Assembly: GCF_900199455.1 (NCBI RefSeq)
Contig: NZ_FZQR01000025.1
Location: 1-64,000, forward strand
Length of the DNA stretch: 64,000 bases
Reading direction: 5' to 3'
Source: Mesorhizobium carmichaelinearum
GTDB taxonomy: Bacteria; Pseudomonadota; Alphaproteobacteria; Rhizobiales; Rhizobiaceae
The translations under genes and the position numbers were made by a program. The notes below the pieces were generated by a model that was given only the letters and a program-made list of their open reading frames with translations, was not told the origin of the DNA and searched no databases. Shown here piece after piece: positions 16,718-26,002 of this stretch; within the stretch, counting starts at the first letter, position 1; every line of letters starts with the position of its first letter.

Positions 16718-17716
16718 ATGACCATCGACACGCCGACCGCATCCGTTCCGGAGCCATCAAAGCGCATCGTCGCCATCGACATCGTGCGCGGCATCGCGCT
16801 CTTGGCCATGGCGAGCTACCATTTCACCTGGGATCTGGAATTCTTCGGCTACACCGATCCCGGCCTCACCGCCTTCGGCTGGTGGAAGATCTACGCGCGC
16901 TGCATCGCCTCGACCTTCCTGTTCCTGGTCGGCGTCAGCCTGTACCTCGCCCATGGCCGGCAAATCCGCTGGAACGGTTTTTGGAAGCGCTTTGCCATGG
17001 TTGCCGGTGCCGCGATCGCCATTTCGGTGGTCACCCGCATCGCGACGCCGGACGGGTTCATCTTCTTCGGCATCCTGCACGAGATCGCGGTCGCCAGCCT
17101 GCTCGGCCTCGCCTTCCTGCGGCTGCCGGCCCTGCTGACGGTTGTCGTGGCCGCACTCGTCATCGCGGCGCCCGTCTATCTGCGCTTCGAGGCCCTGGAC
17201 CATCCCTGGCTGTGGTGGATCGGCCTCTCGGCGATCAATCCACGATCCAACGACTATGTGCCGCTGTTTCCATGGTTCGGCGCGGTGCTTATCGGCATCG
17301 GCGTGGCGAAACTCGCTTCTGCCTCCGGCCTGCGAGCCCGTCTGGCGAGCCTTGCGCCCGGCCGCTGGGCCAATCCGCTGGTCTTCATCGGCCGCCACAG
17401 CCTCGCTTTCTACCTGATCCACCAGCCGCTGCTGATCGGTTGCGTCTGGCTGTTTTCGCAAGCCATGCCCGCCCAGGTCGAAACCCCGCAAGTCAATTTC
17501 CTGAAAACCTGCCAGCGCTCATGCGAGCAGACGCGCAACGCAACCTTCTGCACCAGCTATTGCAGTTGCATGCTCACGACGATCGAGGGCGAGGCCACGC
17601 TTGATCGGCTCGAGAACAACGACCAGAGTGCGGAATTCCGAGCGCATCTGGGCGATCTGGCCGCCAGCTGCACGGCTCAGACCGAGGACAAGATGGACGA
17701 GGGAGGAACGCAATGA
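16718..17716 (+). CDS. DUF1624 / heparan-alpha-glucosaminide N-acetyltransferase-like membrane protein
   Basis: A 332-residue membrane protein. Residues 17-245 form the DUF1624 (HGSNAT catalytic-like) region with about seven helices, starting AIDIVRGIALLAMASYHFTWDLEFFG, whose His is conserved in the family. It ends with RHSLAFYLIHQPLLIG. The remaining roughly 75 residues are an unusual soluble Cys-rich tail with six Cys (CQRSCEQ, FCTSYCSCM). Members transfer acyl groups across the membrane to a sugar or lipid acceptor. It overlaps the next gene by 4 bp (ATGA). Confidence 0.8.
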   Translation: MTIDTPTASVPEPSKRIVAIDIVRGIALLAMASYHFTWDLEFFGYTDPGLTAFGWWKIYARCIASTFLFLVGVSLYLAHGRQIRWNGFWKRFAMVAGAAIAISVVTRIATPDGFIFFGILHEIAVASLLGLAFLRLPALLTVVVAALVIAAPVYLRFEALDHPWLWWIGLSAINPRSNDYVPLFPWFGAVLIGIGVAKLASASGLRARLASLAPGRWANPLVFIGRHSLAFYLIHQPLLIGCVWLFSQAMPAQVETPQVNFLKTCQRSCEQTRNATFCTSYCSCMLTTIEGEATLDRLENNDQSAEFRAHLGDLAASCTAQTEDKMDEGGTQ

Positions 17717-18189
17717 CAGAAACCCAGCCGAAGCCCGGGGTGATACCGTGGCCGCCGGTGATCTATATCGCTGCCATCGCCATCAGCGTCGCCCTCGGTC
17801 TTTTCTATCCCCTGCCCTGGATCGGCGACCTTCTGGGCGACCTCCTGTTCGCCGCCGGCTGGGTGGCACTGTTCGGCGTCGCGGCACTCTGGTTCACTGC
17901 CATCCGTACCATGATTAGGGCCAGGACAACGCTCAACCCCAACGCGGTGCCCGACCACCTCGTCACCACAGGTCCTTTCGGCATCACCCGCAACCCGATG
18001 TATCTGGCCAACACACTGCTGTTGATCGGCGTCGCCTTTGTCTCGGGGATCGTCTGGTTCCTGCCGCTGGCGTTCATCGCCGCCTTCGTCACGCAGAAGG
18101 TCGCGATCGAGGGCGAGGAAAAGGTGCTGGCGGCGAAGTTCGGAAAGAAATACCGCGACTACGCCAAACGCGTGCGCCGCTGGATTTGA
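17713..18189 (+). CDS. Isoprenylcysteine carboxyl methyltransferase-like membrane protein (ICMT/PEMT family)
   Basis: A 158-residue membrane methyltransferase-type protein with three to four helices. The SAM-binding signature is in the C-terminal half: LVTTGPFGITRNPMYLANTLLLIG followed by EEKVLAAKFGKKYRDYAKRVRRW. Substrates of this group in bacteria are mostly unknown. Its start overlaps the stop of the DUF1624 gene, so the two are likely coexpressed and may modify the same envelope component. Confidence 0.82.
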   Translation: MTETQPKPGVIPWPPVIYIAAIAISVALGLFYPLPWIGDLLGDLLFAAGWVALFGVAALWFTAIRTMIRARTTLNPNAVPDHLVTTGPFGITRNPMYLANTLLLIGVAFVSGIVWFLPLAFIAAFVTQKVAIEGEEKVLAAKFGKKYRDYAKRVRRWI

Positions 18190-18213
18190 GCCTGAGCCAC
18201 GCCGAAGCTTTGC

Positions 18214-19389
18214 CTATGCGGCCGCGATCTCTCCAGGCCTGCTTTCAAAATCGAACAGCCGCTGGGTAGCGAGCGCGGCCGCACCCCGGGCCCAGGAATC
18301 GTCCGCCCAGTCCGGCGTGATCGGCGGCGGGCTCCACATGGCATATCGCGCCAGCGCGTCACGCATAGGCCCGAAGAGATAGTCGCCGAAGCTGACCGCT
18401 TCGCCGCCGCCGACAATCACTTCCGGATCGATGATGTTGCAGAAACCGCCCAAAAACCTGCCGATACCTTCGCCTGCTTCGCGCAGCAGGTTCAGAGCTG
18501 TCTCGTCACCGGCCTTAGCCGCTTCGAGCATGTCGTAGCGGTCGACGTCGCCTGAGAGACCCTTCGCCTCTCGCCACCTTTTCACCAAGGCCGGCTCGGA
18601 AAAGAAAGTCTGAAGGCAGCCGCGGCGGCCGCACTCGCATTGCGGCCCGTTCGGATCGTAGATGGAGTGCCCCAGCTTGCCCGCGGCGCCGTTCGCGCCG
18701 TGATGAACCGAACCGTCGATCACAACAGCACAGCTGATGCCGGCGCCGATGGCCAGCGCGCCGACCGTGCGATGATGCCGGCCAAGGCCGAACAATTGCT
18801 GTGCGAGCGCGAAAGCGTTGGTGTCGTCGTCGGCCCAGACGGGTACGTTCACGAGGTCGGCGAGCATGGCCGCAATCGGGACGTCGGTCCAGCCGAAGCG
18901 GTGGCTGAGCCGGCAGACGCCATTGTCGATGACCCCAGGCACGGCGATGCCGATTCCGCTGAGCTGCGCCCCCGTTGGCGCCGCTGGATCCGCAAGCAGC
19001 TGGCTGACGGCGGCGGCACAGGCAGTCACCGTGGTTTGCGGCGATTGATCAGGCACCATGACCCGCTTGGAGACAAGGGGCGTCGTGGCGAGGTCGGTCA
19101 GAACACAATCGACCGCGCCCACCATCAGCTTGAACCCGACAACAAGGCGGCCCGCATAATTGATGTTGATCGGGATGGGCCGCCGCCCCGGCGCTCCAAC
19201 GCTGGCTTCTCCCTCGACCAGGATGTTCTCGTTCAACAGGTCGGTGACGACGAAGGTCACCGCCGCCGGGCTCAATCCGGTGATCGCGGCGATCTCGGCG
19301 CGGCTGATCGCCCCTTCCCGGCGCAGCAGGTTGAGGATCAGTCGACGGTTGATCGAACGCGACGTCTGCTGGTCGCCCTTGAGTTTCAT
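18214..19389 (-). CDS. ROK-family transcriptional regulator
   Basis: A 391-residue NagC/Mlc-type repressor. The N-terminal winged helix-turn-helix covers about residues 12-65 (ILNLLRREGAISRAEIAAITGLSPAAVTFVV). The ROK sugar-kinase-like domain follows, with the zinc motif CECGRRGCLQTF and the GAGISCAVVIDGSVHHGANGAAGKLGH region. ATG at 19389 has GAGG at fitting spacing. It is divergent from the sugar ABC operon, and a perfect 7-bp inverted repeat lies in the intergenic region, so it very probably controls both. Confidence 0.9.
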   Translation of the reverse strand: MKLKGDQQTSRSINRRLILNLLRREGAISRAEIAAITGLSPAAVTFVVTDLLNENILVEGEASVGAPGRRPIPININYAGRLVVGFKLMVGAVDCVLTDLATTPLVSKRVMVPDQSPQTTVTACAAAVSQLLADPAAPTGAQLSGIGIAVPGVIDNGVCRLSHRFGWTDVPIAAMLADLVNVPVWADDDTNAFALAQQLFGLGRHHRTVGALAIGAGISCAVVIDGSVHHGANGAAGKLGHSIYDPNGPQCECGRRGCLQTFFSEPALVKRWREAKGLSGDVDRYDMLEAAKAGDETALNLLREAGEGIGRFLGGFCNIIDPEVIVGGGEAVSFGDYLFGPMRDALARYAMWSPPPITPDWADDSWARGAAALATQRLFDFESRPGEIAAA

Positions 19390-19402
19390 TCCTACCTCAT
19401 TA

Positions 19403-19419
19403 TTAATTTTGTAAATTAA
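19403..19419. promoter_or_regulatory. Putative operator of the ROK regulator
   Basis: TTAATTT-TGT-AAATTAA is a perfect inverted repeat with 7-bp arms, 13 bp upstream of the regulator start and about 85 bp upstream of the binding-protein start. NagC/Mlc operators have this AT-rich form. A TTGACC hexamer at 19423-19428 lies just beside it. Confidence 0.7.
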
Positions 19420-19503
19420 GTATTGACCGGCTTCCCCTGCATACGCTACGACTTGCCTCGGTTCAATTGGAATCCGGCTGTTCTCAGGGAGGAGATAAAA
19501 GCC

Positions 19504-20775
19504 ATGGCCATCACCGCTACAACTCTGTCCACCACAAGGCGTCGTTTCCTGCAGGGCACGGGCGCGGCCCTCGCGGCATCGGCCAGCGGAGGGCTTTGCT
19601 TGCCGGCCCTGGCGCAGGGGCAGGAAATCACCATCATTTCCAATCTCAGCAATGCGGGGCAACCTGACATCCTGCACAGGCTGGCGACCGAATACGAGGC
19701 GAAATCCGGCGCCAAGATCACCATCAACAACATGGATCACGAGGCCCACAAGACCGCGATCCGCAGCTATCTCGTCGTCGGCGCCCCCGACATCTGCTTC
19801 TGGTTCTCCGGCAACCGCATGAAGGCCTTTGTCAACAAGGGCCTGTTCGACGACATCTCCGATCTGTTCGCCCGCGAGAACTACAAGAACGTGCTCGGCG
19901 CCACGACAAGTGCCGTCACTGTCGGCGACAAGCAGTATGGCCTGCCGATGGGCGGTCTGCTTTGGGGCCTGTTCTACCGCAAGGACGTCTTCGCCGAACA
20001 CAATTGGACGCCGCCGAAAACCTGGACCGACTTTCTCGCCTTTGGCGAGGCCGCCAAATCCGCAAGCATGATTCCGATGAGCATGGGCACCAAGGAATTG
20101 TGGCCGGCGGGCGGCTGGTTCGACCATATGAACCTGCGCATCAACGGCCTCGACAAGCACATCGCGCTGATGGACGGCAAGGTCCAGTACACCGATCCGA
20201 TGCTGACCCCGGTCTTCGACAAATGGCGCGATCTGATCAAGGCGGGTTTCTTCTCGCCCAACCACAGTTCCTTCGGTTGGGAGCAGGCCGGTGCGGCGCT
20301 GGCGCAAAAGAAGGCCGCCATGATGGACCTCGGCGGCTTCGTCAGGTCAGCCTTCCCGGAGGCGGACATACCGCAGCTCGCCTACGCCCCCTTCCCTGAG
20401 GTTATCCCCGGGGTCGCCAGGTACGAGGATTTCTCGGTCAACTCCATCCATGTCCCGGCCAATGCCAAGAACAAGCAGGGCGCGCGCGACTTCCTTGCCT
20501 ATTTCTACAGGCCGGAGAATCTGGGCGCCTTCCTCGCCGCCGAGGGAGCCATCCCGCCGCGCAACGACTGCCCGCCCAGCAAGGATCCGCTGGTCAACGC
20601 CGCCGTCGAGGAGCTGAAGAAGGTGGTTGGCACGTCGCAATATTACGACCGCGACACCGATCCGGACATGGCCCAGGAAGGCATGACGGGGCTCCAGGAA
20701 TTCATGGTCAAGCCCGAACGGCGCGATCAGATCCTCGAGCGGCTGGAAAAGACCCGCAAGAGAATCTTCGGTTAG
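19504..20775 (+). CDS. Sugar ABC transporter substrate-binding protein (Tat-exported)
   Basis: A 423-residue extracellular solute-binding protein family 1 member. The signal peptide carries a twin-arginine motif (TTRRRFLQG, residues 10-18), then a hydrophobic stretch ending in ALAQG near residue 39, so export of the folded protein by Tat is likely. The body has the two-lobed layout, with AHKTAIRSYLVVGAPDICFWFSGNR near the front and ending RRDQILERLEKTRKR. GGAGGAG precedes ATG 19504. It captures an oligosaccharide for the permeases downstream; the beta-galactosidase in the operon suggests a galactoside. Confidence 0.9.
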   Translation: MAITATTLSTTRRRFLQGTGAALAASASGGLCLPALAQGQEITIISNLSNAGQPDILHRLATEYEAKSGAKITINNMDHEAHKTAIRSYLVVGAPDICFWFSGNRMKAFVNKGLFDDISDLFARENYKNVLGATTSAVTVGDKQYGLPMGGLLWGLFYRKDVFAEHNWTPPKTWTDFLAFGEAAKSASMIPMSMGTKELWPAGGWFDHMNLRINGLDKHIALMDGKVQYTDPMLTPVFDKWRDLIKAGFFSPNHSSFGWEQAGAALAQKKAAMMDLGGFVRSAFPEADIPQLAYAPFPEVIPGVARYEDFSVNSIHVPANAKNKQGARDFLAYFYRPENLGAFLAAEGAIPPRNDCPPSKDPLVNAAVEELKKVVGTSQYYDRDTDPDMAQEGMTGLQEFMVKPERRDQILERLEKTRKRIFG

Positions 20776-20788
20776 TCCTCCCGGACCT

Positions 20789-20830
20789 GACGGACCGACG
20801 GCTCTCCCCGGCGGTTCCGTCCTCTTTTTT
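20789..20830 (+). terminator. Hairpin with T-run between binding protein and first permease
   Basis: GACGGACCG (20789-20797) pairs imperfectly with CGGTTCCGTC (20812-20821), and six T follow (20825-20830). It lies 13 bp after the binding-protein stop. In sugar ABC operons such structures partly stop transcription, so that the binding protein is made in excess over the membrane subunits. Strength is not measurable from sequence. Confidence 0.5.
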
Positions 20831-20836
20831 GGATGA

Positions 20837-21727
20837 ATGCCAATGCCCGGCTTCTGGCGCAGAAATCGTCACTGGTTGACGCCGGCCTTGTTCCTGGCGC
20901 CGGGCCTCATCCTGTTCAGCCTGGTTATCCTTGCCGCCTCCGTCGAGACGGTCTGGATCTCGCTGCACGAATGGGACGGCATCGGCGCCAAGACCTGGGT
21001 CGGCCTCGCCAACTATGCAGAGCTGGCCGACGACCCGCAATTCTACGTCTCGCTCAAGAACAACGTCATCTGGCTGCTGATCTTCATGCTGGCGCCGCCG
21101 ATCGGCCTGGCGCTGGCGCTGATCGTCAACCAGCAGATCGGCGGCATGCGCATTTTGAAGTCGCTGTTCTTCGTCCCTTTGGTGCTGGCGACGGTGACCG
21201 TGGGCGTCGTTTTCGGCTGGGTCTATGATCCAACCTACGGATTGCTGCAATTGATCTTCGGCCTGTTCGGCGGCACCGCGCCGGCGCTGCTTTCCGACGA
21301 GAATTTCGCCACTTTCGCGGTCGCCGCCGCGGCCCTCTGGCCGCAGATCGCCTTCTGCATGGTGCTGTTCCTGGCCGGGCTGAACAACCTCAATGAGGAC
21401 CTGATCGGCGCCGGGCGCGTCGACGGCGCGCGCGGCTGGCGCATGCTGCGCCATGTCGTCCTGCCGCAGCTGTCGCAGGTCGGGTTCATTGCCATCGCCG
21501 TGACGGTGATCGGCGCGCTGCGCTCCTTCGACATGGTCGCGGTCATGACCACCGGCGGTCCCTACGGCTCGTCAACGGTGCTCGCCTATCAGATGTACGA
21601 GGAATCGATCTTTTCCTACCGCTTCGGCTACGGCGCGGCGATCGCCACGGTTCTCTTCGTGATCATGATCAGCTTCATCGCCTGGTACCTGCACGGCCTC
21701 ATCAAGGCCGAACGGAGCAATGCCTGA
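20837..21727 (+). CDS. Sugar ABC transporter permease, MalF/UgpA family
   Basis: A 296-residue permease with six predicted helices. The coupling loop LIGAGRVDGARGWRMLRHVVLPQLSQ has the EAA signature of carbohydrate uptake (CUT1) permeases. ATG 20837 is used; ATG 20843 two codons later is equally possible. The stop overlaps the next permease start (TGATG). Confidence 0.9.
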   Translation: MPMPGFWRRNRHWLTPALFLAPGLILFSLVILAASVETVWISLHEWDGIGAKTWVGLANYAELADDPQFYVSLKNNVIWLLIFMLAPPIGLALALIVNQQIGGMRILKSLFFVPLVLATVTVGVVFGWVYDPTYGLLQLIFGLFGGTAPALLSDENFATFAVAAAALWPQIAFCMVLFLAGLNNLNEDLIGAGRVDGARGWRMLRHVVLPQLSQVGFIAIAVTVIGALRSFDMVAVMTTGGPYGSSTVLAYQMYEESIFSYRFGYGAAIATVLFVIMISFIAWYLHGLIKAERSNA

Positions 21728-22578
21728 TGTATCCGCGCCCGATCCCCGAAGATGCGAAAATCCAGCGCGCGCTCTATGTCGGCGGCGTGACCCTGGTCGT
21801 CGCGCTGTGGCTGCTGCCGCTGCTTGCCGTCATGCTGACGTCGATCCGCTCCAACGAGGAGCTGATGGCGGGCAATTACTGGGGCTGGCCGCAGAAATTC
21901 AGCTTGATCGAAAACTACACGGCGGTCTTCGAGCAGACCGCGATGCTGCGTTTCTTTCTCAACAGCCTGCTGATCACCATTCCCTCGGTGATCGGCGTGC
22001 TGATCCTGTCGACACTGACCGGCTTCGTTTTGTCGCGCTATCCGTTCCGCGGCTCAAATCTCATTTTTGCGTTGTTCGTCGGTGGCAATTTCCTGCCGGC
22101 CCAGGTGATGATGATCCCGGTGCGGGACCTGATGGTCAGGCTCGGCCTCTACGACACGATCTATGCGTTGATCGTATTCCACATCGCCTTTCAGACCGGC
22201 TTTGCGACGCTGTTCATGCGCAACTTCATCGCCGCGCTGCCGGGTGAATTGTTCCAGGCCGCCCGCGCCGAAGGTGCATCCCCTGCCCAGATCCTGCGCC
22301 ATGTCGTGGTCCCCCTGGTGCGGCCGGCGCTGGCGGCGCTCGCCATCCTCACCTTCACCTTCATCTGGAACGACTATTTCTGGGCGATCGTGCTCACCCA
22401 GAGCGATGCGGTCAAACCCGTCACCGCCGGGCTGAACAATCTGCGCGGTGAATGGACGTCGGCCTGGAACATCGTGTCGGCGGCAACGATCTTCGTCGCC
22501 CTGCCCCCGGTCGTCATGTTCTTCCTGATGCAGAAGCACTTCATCAGCGGCCTCACCATGGGGGCGGTCAAAGGATGA
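21727..22578 (+). CDS. Sugar ABC transporter permease, MalG/UgpE family
   Basis: A 283-residue partner permease with six helices and the EAA loop LFQAARAEGASPAQILRHVVVPLVRPALAA. The ending QKHFISGLTMGAVKG is standard for MalG-like subunits. It forms the heterodimeric channel with the preceding protein, to which it is translationally coupled. Confidence 0.9.
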   Translation: MYPRPIPEDAKIQRALYVGGVTLVVALWLLPLLAVMLTSIRSNEELMAGNYWGWPQKFSLIENYTAVFEQTAMLRFFLNSLLITIPSVIGVLILSTLTGFVLSRYPFRGSNLIFALFVGGNFLPAQVMMIPVRDLMVRLGLYDTIYALIVFHIAFQTGFATLFMRNFIAALPGELFQAARAEGASPAQILRHVVVPLVRPALAALAILTFTFIWNDYFWAIVLTQSDAVKPVTAGLNNLRGEWTSAWNIVSAATIFVALPPVVMFFLMQKHFISGLTMGAVKG

Positions 22579-22645
22579 TTTCTGTTCGCGGAATTCAGGC
22601 CGGACCAAACGGACGCAACCGGCAAACACGGAAAGGCGCCTCGTC

Positions 22646-23791
22646 ATGAGCAGCGTGGAATTGCGCAAGGTCGACAAGCACTATGCCGGCTATCACGCCC
22701 TGAAGGCGATCGACTTGACGATCGAAAAGGGCGAATTCGTCGTCATGGTCGGACCGTCCGGCTGCGGAAAGTCGACCTTGCTGAAGACGATCGCCGGGCT
22801 CGAGACCATCAATTCTGGCCAGGTCGTCATCAACGGGCGTGACGTCACCAAGGAAGAGCCCGGCGACCGCGGCATCGCCATGGTGTTCCAGTCCTACGCG
22901 CTCTATCCGCACATGACCGTCGCCGAGAATATGGGCTTCGGCTTGCGGATGGCGAACCGGCCGAAGGCGGAGATCGATGCCGCCGTCAAACGCGCCGCGC
23001 AGATCCTGCGCCTCGAGGAACAGCTCGACAAGCGCCCGAAGCAATTGTCGGGCGGGCAGCGCCAGCGTGTCGCGATCGGCCGCGCCATCACGCGTTCGCC
23101 GGAGGTGTTTTTGTTCGACGAACCGCTGTCGAACCTCGATGCGGCGCTGCGCACGCAGATGCGGGTGGAGCTTTCAGGCCTTCATGCCCAGCTCGGATCC
23201 ACCATGGTCTACGTCACCCACGACCAGATCGAGGCTATGACCATGGCCGACCGGATCGTGGTGTTGAACAAGGGGCGGGTCGAGCAGGTCGGCTCGCCTC
23301 TCGAACTCTACGCCAATCCGGCAAACATCTTCGTCGCCGGCTTTCTCGGCGCGCCGCGCATGAACTTCATCGAAGCGCAGATAGAAACCGTCAACGCGGC
23401 CGGGGTCACGCTGACCGCGACCGGAATACCGGCACTCGCCTTCGGCGGCATCGATGCGGGTGGCGTTTCACCTGGAGACGCGGTGACTGTCGGAATCCGG
23501 CCGGAACATCTGCGCGTCCTCGAACGGGCAAACCCAGGCCAGGCATCGTTCCCGGGTCAGGTGCGGCTGGTCGAACATTTGGGGCGGGAGACGGTCCTCT
23601 ACCTCGACGCCTCTCCCCTGCAGGCGACCAATTCGGACAGCGGCACGGGCAATTTCACGGTCCAGCTCAACAAGGTGTCCCCGATCAATATCGGCGCCCA
23701 GCTGACCGCCGGTTTCGAGACCGCCGACGCCTATCTGTTCGGACCCGATGGCCGCACGCTGACGCCGCGAAAACCCGTCCCCGCAACCTGA
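22646..23791 (+). CDS. Sugar ABC transporter ATP-binding protein, UgpC/MsmK family
   Basis: A 381-residue ATPase. Walker A is GPSGCGKST (36-44), then FQSYALYPHMTVAENM, the signature LSGGQRQRVAIGRA, Walker B VFLFDEPLSNLDA and YVTHDQIEAMTMADRI. The C-terminal part, from about residue 240, is the TOBE/OB regulatory domain (VTVGIRPEHLRVL). It drives the two permeases upstream, and the GH42 gene follows after 26 bp. Confidence 0.92.
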   Translation: MSSVELRKVDKHYAGYHALKAIDLTIEKGEFVVMVGPSGCGKSTLLKTIAGLETINSGQVVINGRDVTKEEPGDRGIAMVFQSYALYPHMTVAENMGFGLRMANRPKAEIDAAVKRAAQILRLEEQLDKRPKQLSGGQRQRVAIGRAITRSPEVFLFDEPLSNLDAALRTQMRVELSGLHAQLGSTMVYVTHDQIEAMTMADRIVVLNKGRVEQVGSPLELYANPANIFVAGFLGAPRMNFIEAQIETVNAAGVTLTATGIPALAFGGIDAGGVSPGDAVTVGIRPEHLRVLERANPGQASFPGQVRLVEHLGRETVLYLDASPLQATNSDSGTGNFTVQLNKVSPINIGAQLTAGFETADAYLFGPDGRTLTPRKPVPAT

Positions 23792-23817
23792 CCTTCAAAT
23801 CCAAGAGTATCATCCGC

Positions 23818-25962
23818 ATGCAGCGCAAAAAGCCCGCCCCGCTTTCGGTTTGGCGCCCCCTCAACCTCGACCGCTTCCTGCTGGGAGCGCCGCACTATCC
23901 CGAACATGTCGACGAAAGCAGCTGGCGGCGCGACGCCGAACGCATGGCTGCTGCCGGCGTCAACACGGTCCGGATGGGCGAGTTCGCCTGGCATATTTTC
24001 GAACCCTATGAGGGAAAATTCGACTTCGGCCTTTTCGACCGTGCAATCGATGTCCTGGGCAGCGCCGGGATCGATACGATCCTATGCACGCCGACGGCGA
24101 CGCCGCCGCGCTGGCTGAGTGCCAACTATCCCGAAGTGTCGCGGGTCGACGTCAACGGCCGCCCGACAAGCCACGGATCGCGCCAGCACGCCGACACGAC
24201 CAGCCCGGTGTATCGGGCTCACAGCCGCCGCATCACGCGCGCCATGGCCGAGCACTACAAGGGCAATCCGCGCATCATCGGCTGGCAGACCGACAACGAG
24301 CTCAACACCACCGTTTCCGAATCGTTCGCGCCGGCGACGCGGCTGGAGTTCCAGAAATTCCTGCAGCACAAATACGGCGCGATCGACGCGCTGAACTTCG
24401 CCTGGGGTGGCCATTTCTGGGCAACGGCCTATGATAATTTCTCTCAGATCGACCTGCCGCGGCCGCTGATGCCGTCCTATCCGAGCCCCGGCCATGTGCA
24501 GGACTATCATCGCTTCCTGGCCGCGGCGACGGCGGCTTTTCAGCACGACCAGATCGAGATCCTGCGCGCCACCAACCCGGACTGGTTCATCTTCCACAAT
24601 CTTGGCCAACTCGCCGACATCGATTTCCGCGGCCAGTTCGGACAGGACCTCGATTTCATCGGCTTCGACATCTACCCGATGCTGTACGACGAAATGCGGC
24701 GCACCGGCGGCCACGCGGCCACGCAGGCGCTGCATCTCGACATCTGCCGCGCCTATTCCGGCAACTACATCGTGCCGGAACAGGCCTCGGGCTTTGGCAG
24801 CCAGCCGGGCTTCTCGACCATGACACCGGAGCCGGGCGAGATGCGCCGCATGGCGATGACATCGGTCGCGCGCGGCGCCGACGGCATCATGTTCTTCCGC
24901 TGGCGCCCGGCGCATTTCGGCGCCGAGATCTACTGGATGGGCGTCATCGATCATGACGATGTGCCGCGCCGCCGCTATGACGAGGCGAGCCGCTTCTTCC
25001 ACGAGATCGCCGCCATCAAGGATCAGATTCTCGGCACGGTCGTGCGCATGGATATCGGCATCGCCGGCGCCGATTTCGACAACCAGGAAGCGCACAAGAC
25101 CTATGCGATGGGATTGCCGAGCCCGCTCGACGACGCCACGCTGCTGCACCGGCATTGCTATCGGAACGGTATAGCCTGCGGCTTCATCCATCCCGAGGAC
25201 GACCTGTCGCGGCTGAAGGCGCTCTATGTTCCGCATTGGGTGATGTGGAAGCCGGAATGGAATGCCGCGGTCGAGGCTTTTGTGCGCGGCGGCGGCACGC
25301 TGATCCTGTCGGCGCTCACCGGCACAAGGGACGAGAACAACCACATCATTCGCGAGCAGGCACCGGGGAGTGGTCTTTCGGCGCTGAGCGGCGTCAAGGT
25401 GACCGAGTTCGGCCGCCTCGTTCCGGAGGGTGGCACGGGGCTGTTTCCCTTGTTCCGGCAAGCCTCGACGGGTGCCTATATACCGCCATCGCCGCTGCCG
25501 GCCTCGTCGACTGAGCGCAAATACCACTTCACCTTCGGCAACAGGCAGTTCGCGGCCGCCCACCTCTACGAACTGCTCGAGGTCGGGCCGGACACCGAGG
25601 TGCTGGGCGCATGGTCGGACCGCTTTTGCGCGGGACAGCCGGCGATCACCAGCCGACAACTGGGCAAGGGCCGCGTCGTCTATGTCGGCACTTACCTTAC
25701 GCCTGAGCTAGCCGAAGCCATCGCCGATGTCGTTCTGGCCAGGGCGGGTGTGGCGCCTCTGCTTCCCGAATTACCTGACGGAGTGGAAGTGTCGATCCGC
25801 GAAGCCGAGGATCGTCAGCTGATGTTCGTCCAGAACACCAGGGAAATCCCGATCACCGTGCCGAACGTGCCGGCGGGTACCGACCTCTTGACGGGCCGGC
25901 CGGTTACCGGCGCCATCGAACTCGAGGCCTATGGTTGTTCGGTTGTCTCGCTCAGCCTGTAG
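23818..25962 (+). CDS. Beta-galactosidase, glycoside hydrolase family 42
   Basis: A 714-residue intracellular GH42 enzyme without a signal peptide. The TIM-barrel domain opens LGAPHYPEHVDESSWRRDAERM and GVNTVRMGEFAWHIFEP. The acid/base is E161 (GWQTDNEL) and the nucleophile E321 (YIVPEQASGFG). A trimerisation domain (about 405-620) and a C-terminal beta domain follow. It cleaves terminal beta-galactosyl residues from the sugar imported by the upstream transporter, so the locus forms a complete uptake and hydrolysis unit. Confidence 0.93.
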   Translation: MQRKKPAPLSVWRPLNLDRFLLGAPHYPEHVDESSWRRDAERMAAAGVNTVRMGEFAWHIFEPYEGKFDFGLFDRAIDVLGSAGIDTILCTPTATPPRWLSANYPEVSRVDVNGRPTSHGSRQHADTTSPVYRAHSRRITRAMAEHYKGNPRIIGWQTDNELNTTVSESFAPATRLEFQKFLQHKYGAIDALNFAWGGHFWATAYDNFSQIDLPRPLMPSYPSPGHVQDYHRFLAAATAAFQHDQIEILRATNPDWFIFHNLGQLADIDFRGQFGQDLDFIGFDIYPMLYDEMRRTGGHAATQALHLDICRAYSGNYIVPEQASGFGSQPGFSTMTPEPGEMRRMAMTSVARGADGIMFFRWRPAHFGAEIYWMGVIDHDDVPRRRYDEASRFFHEIAAIKDQILGTVVRMDIGIAGADFDNQEAHKTYAMGLPSPLDDATLLHRHCYRNGIACGFIHPEDDLSRLKALYVPHWVMWKPEWNAAVEAFVRGGGTLILSALTGTRDENNHIIREQAPGSGLSALSGVKVTEFGRLVPEGGTGLFPLFRQASTGAYIPPSPLPASSTERKYHFTFGNRQFAAAHLYELLEVGPDTEVLGAWSDRFCAGQPAITSRQLGKGRVVYVGTYLTPELAEAIADVVLARAGVAPLLPELPDGVEVSIREAEDRQLMFVQNTREIPITVPNVPAGTDLLTGRPVTGAIELEAYGCSVVSLSL

Positions 25963-25977
25963 CAAGCATGGATTTGC

Positions 25978-26002
25978 CCTGAGCGGCCATTGGCCGCTCA
26001 GG
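25978..26002. terminator. Perfect inverted repeat between convergent genes, possible terminator
   Basis: CCTGAGCGGCC-ATT-GGCCGCTCAGG has 11-bp perfect arms and a 3-base loop. It lies 15 bp after the GH42 stop and contains the stop codon of the convergent MerR gene. There is no T-run on either side, so it may act as a Rho-assisted or bidirectional end. Confidence 0.5.
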
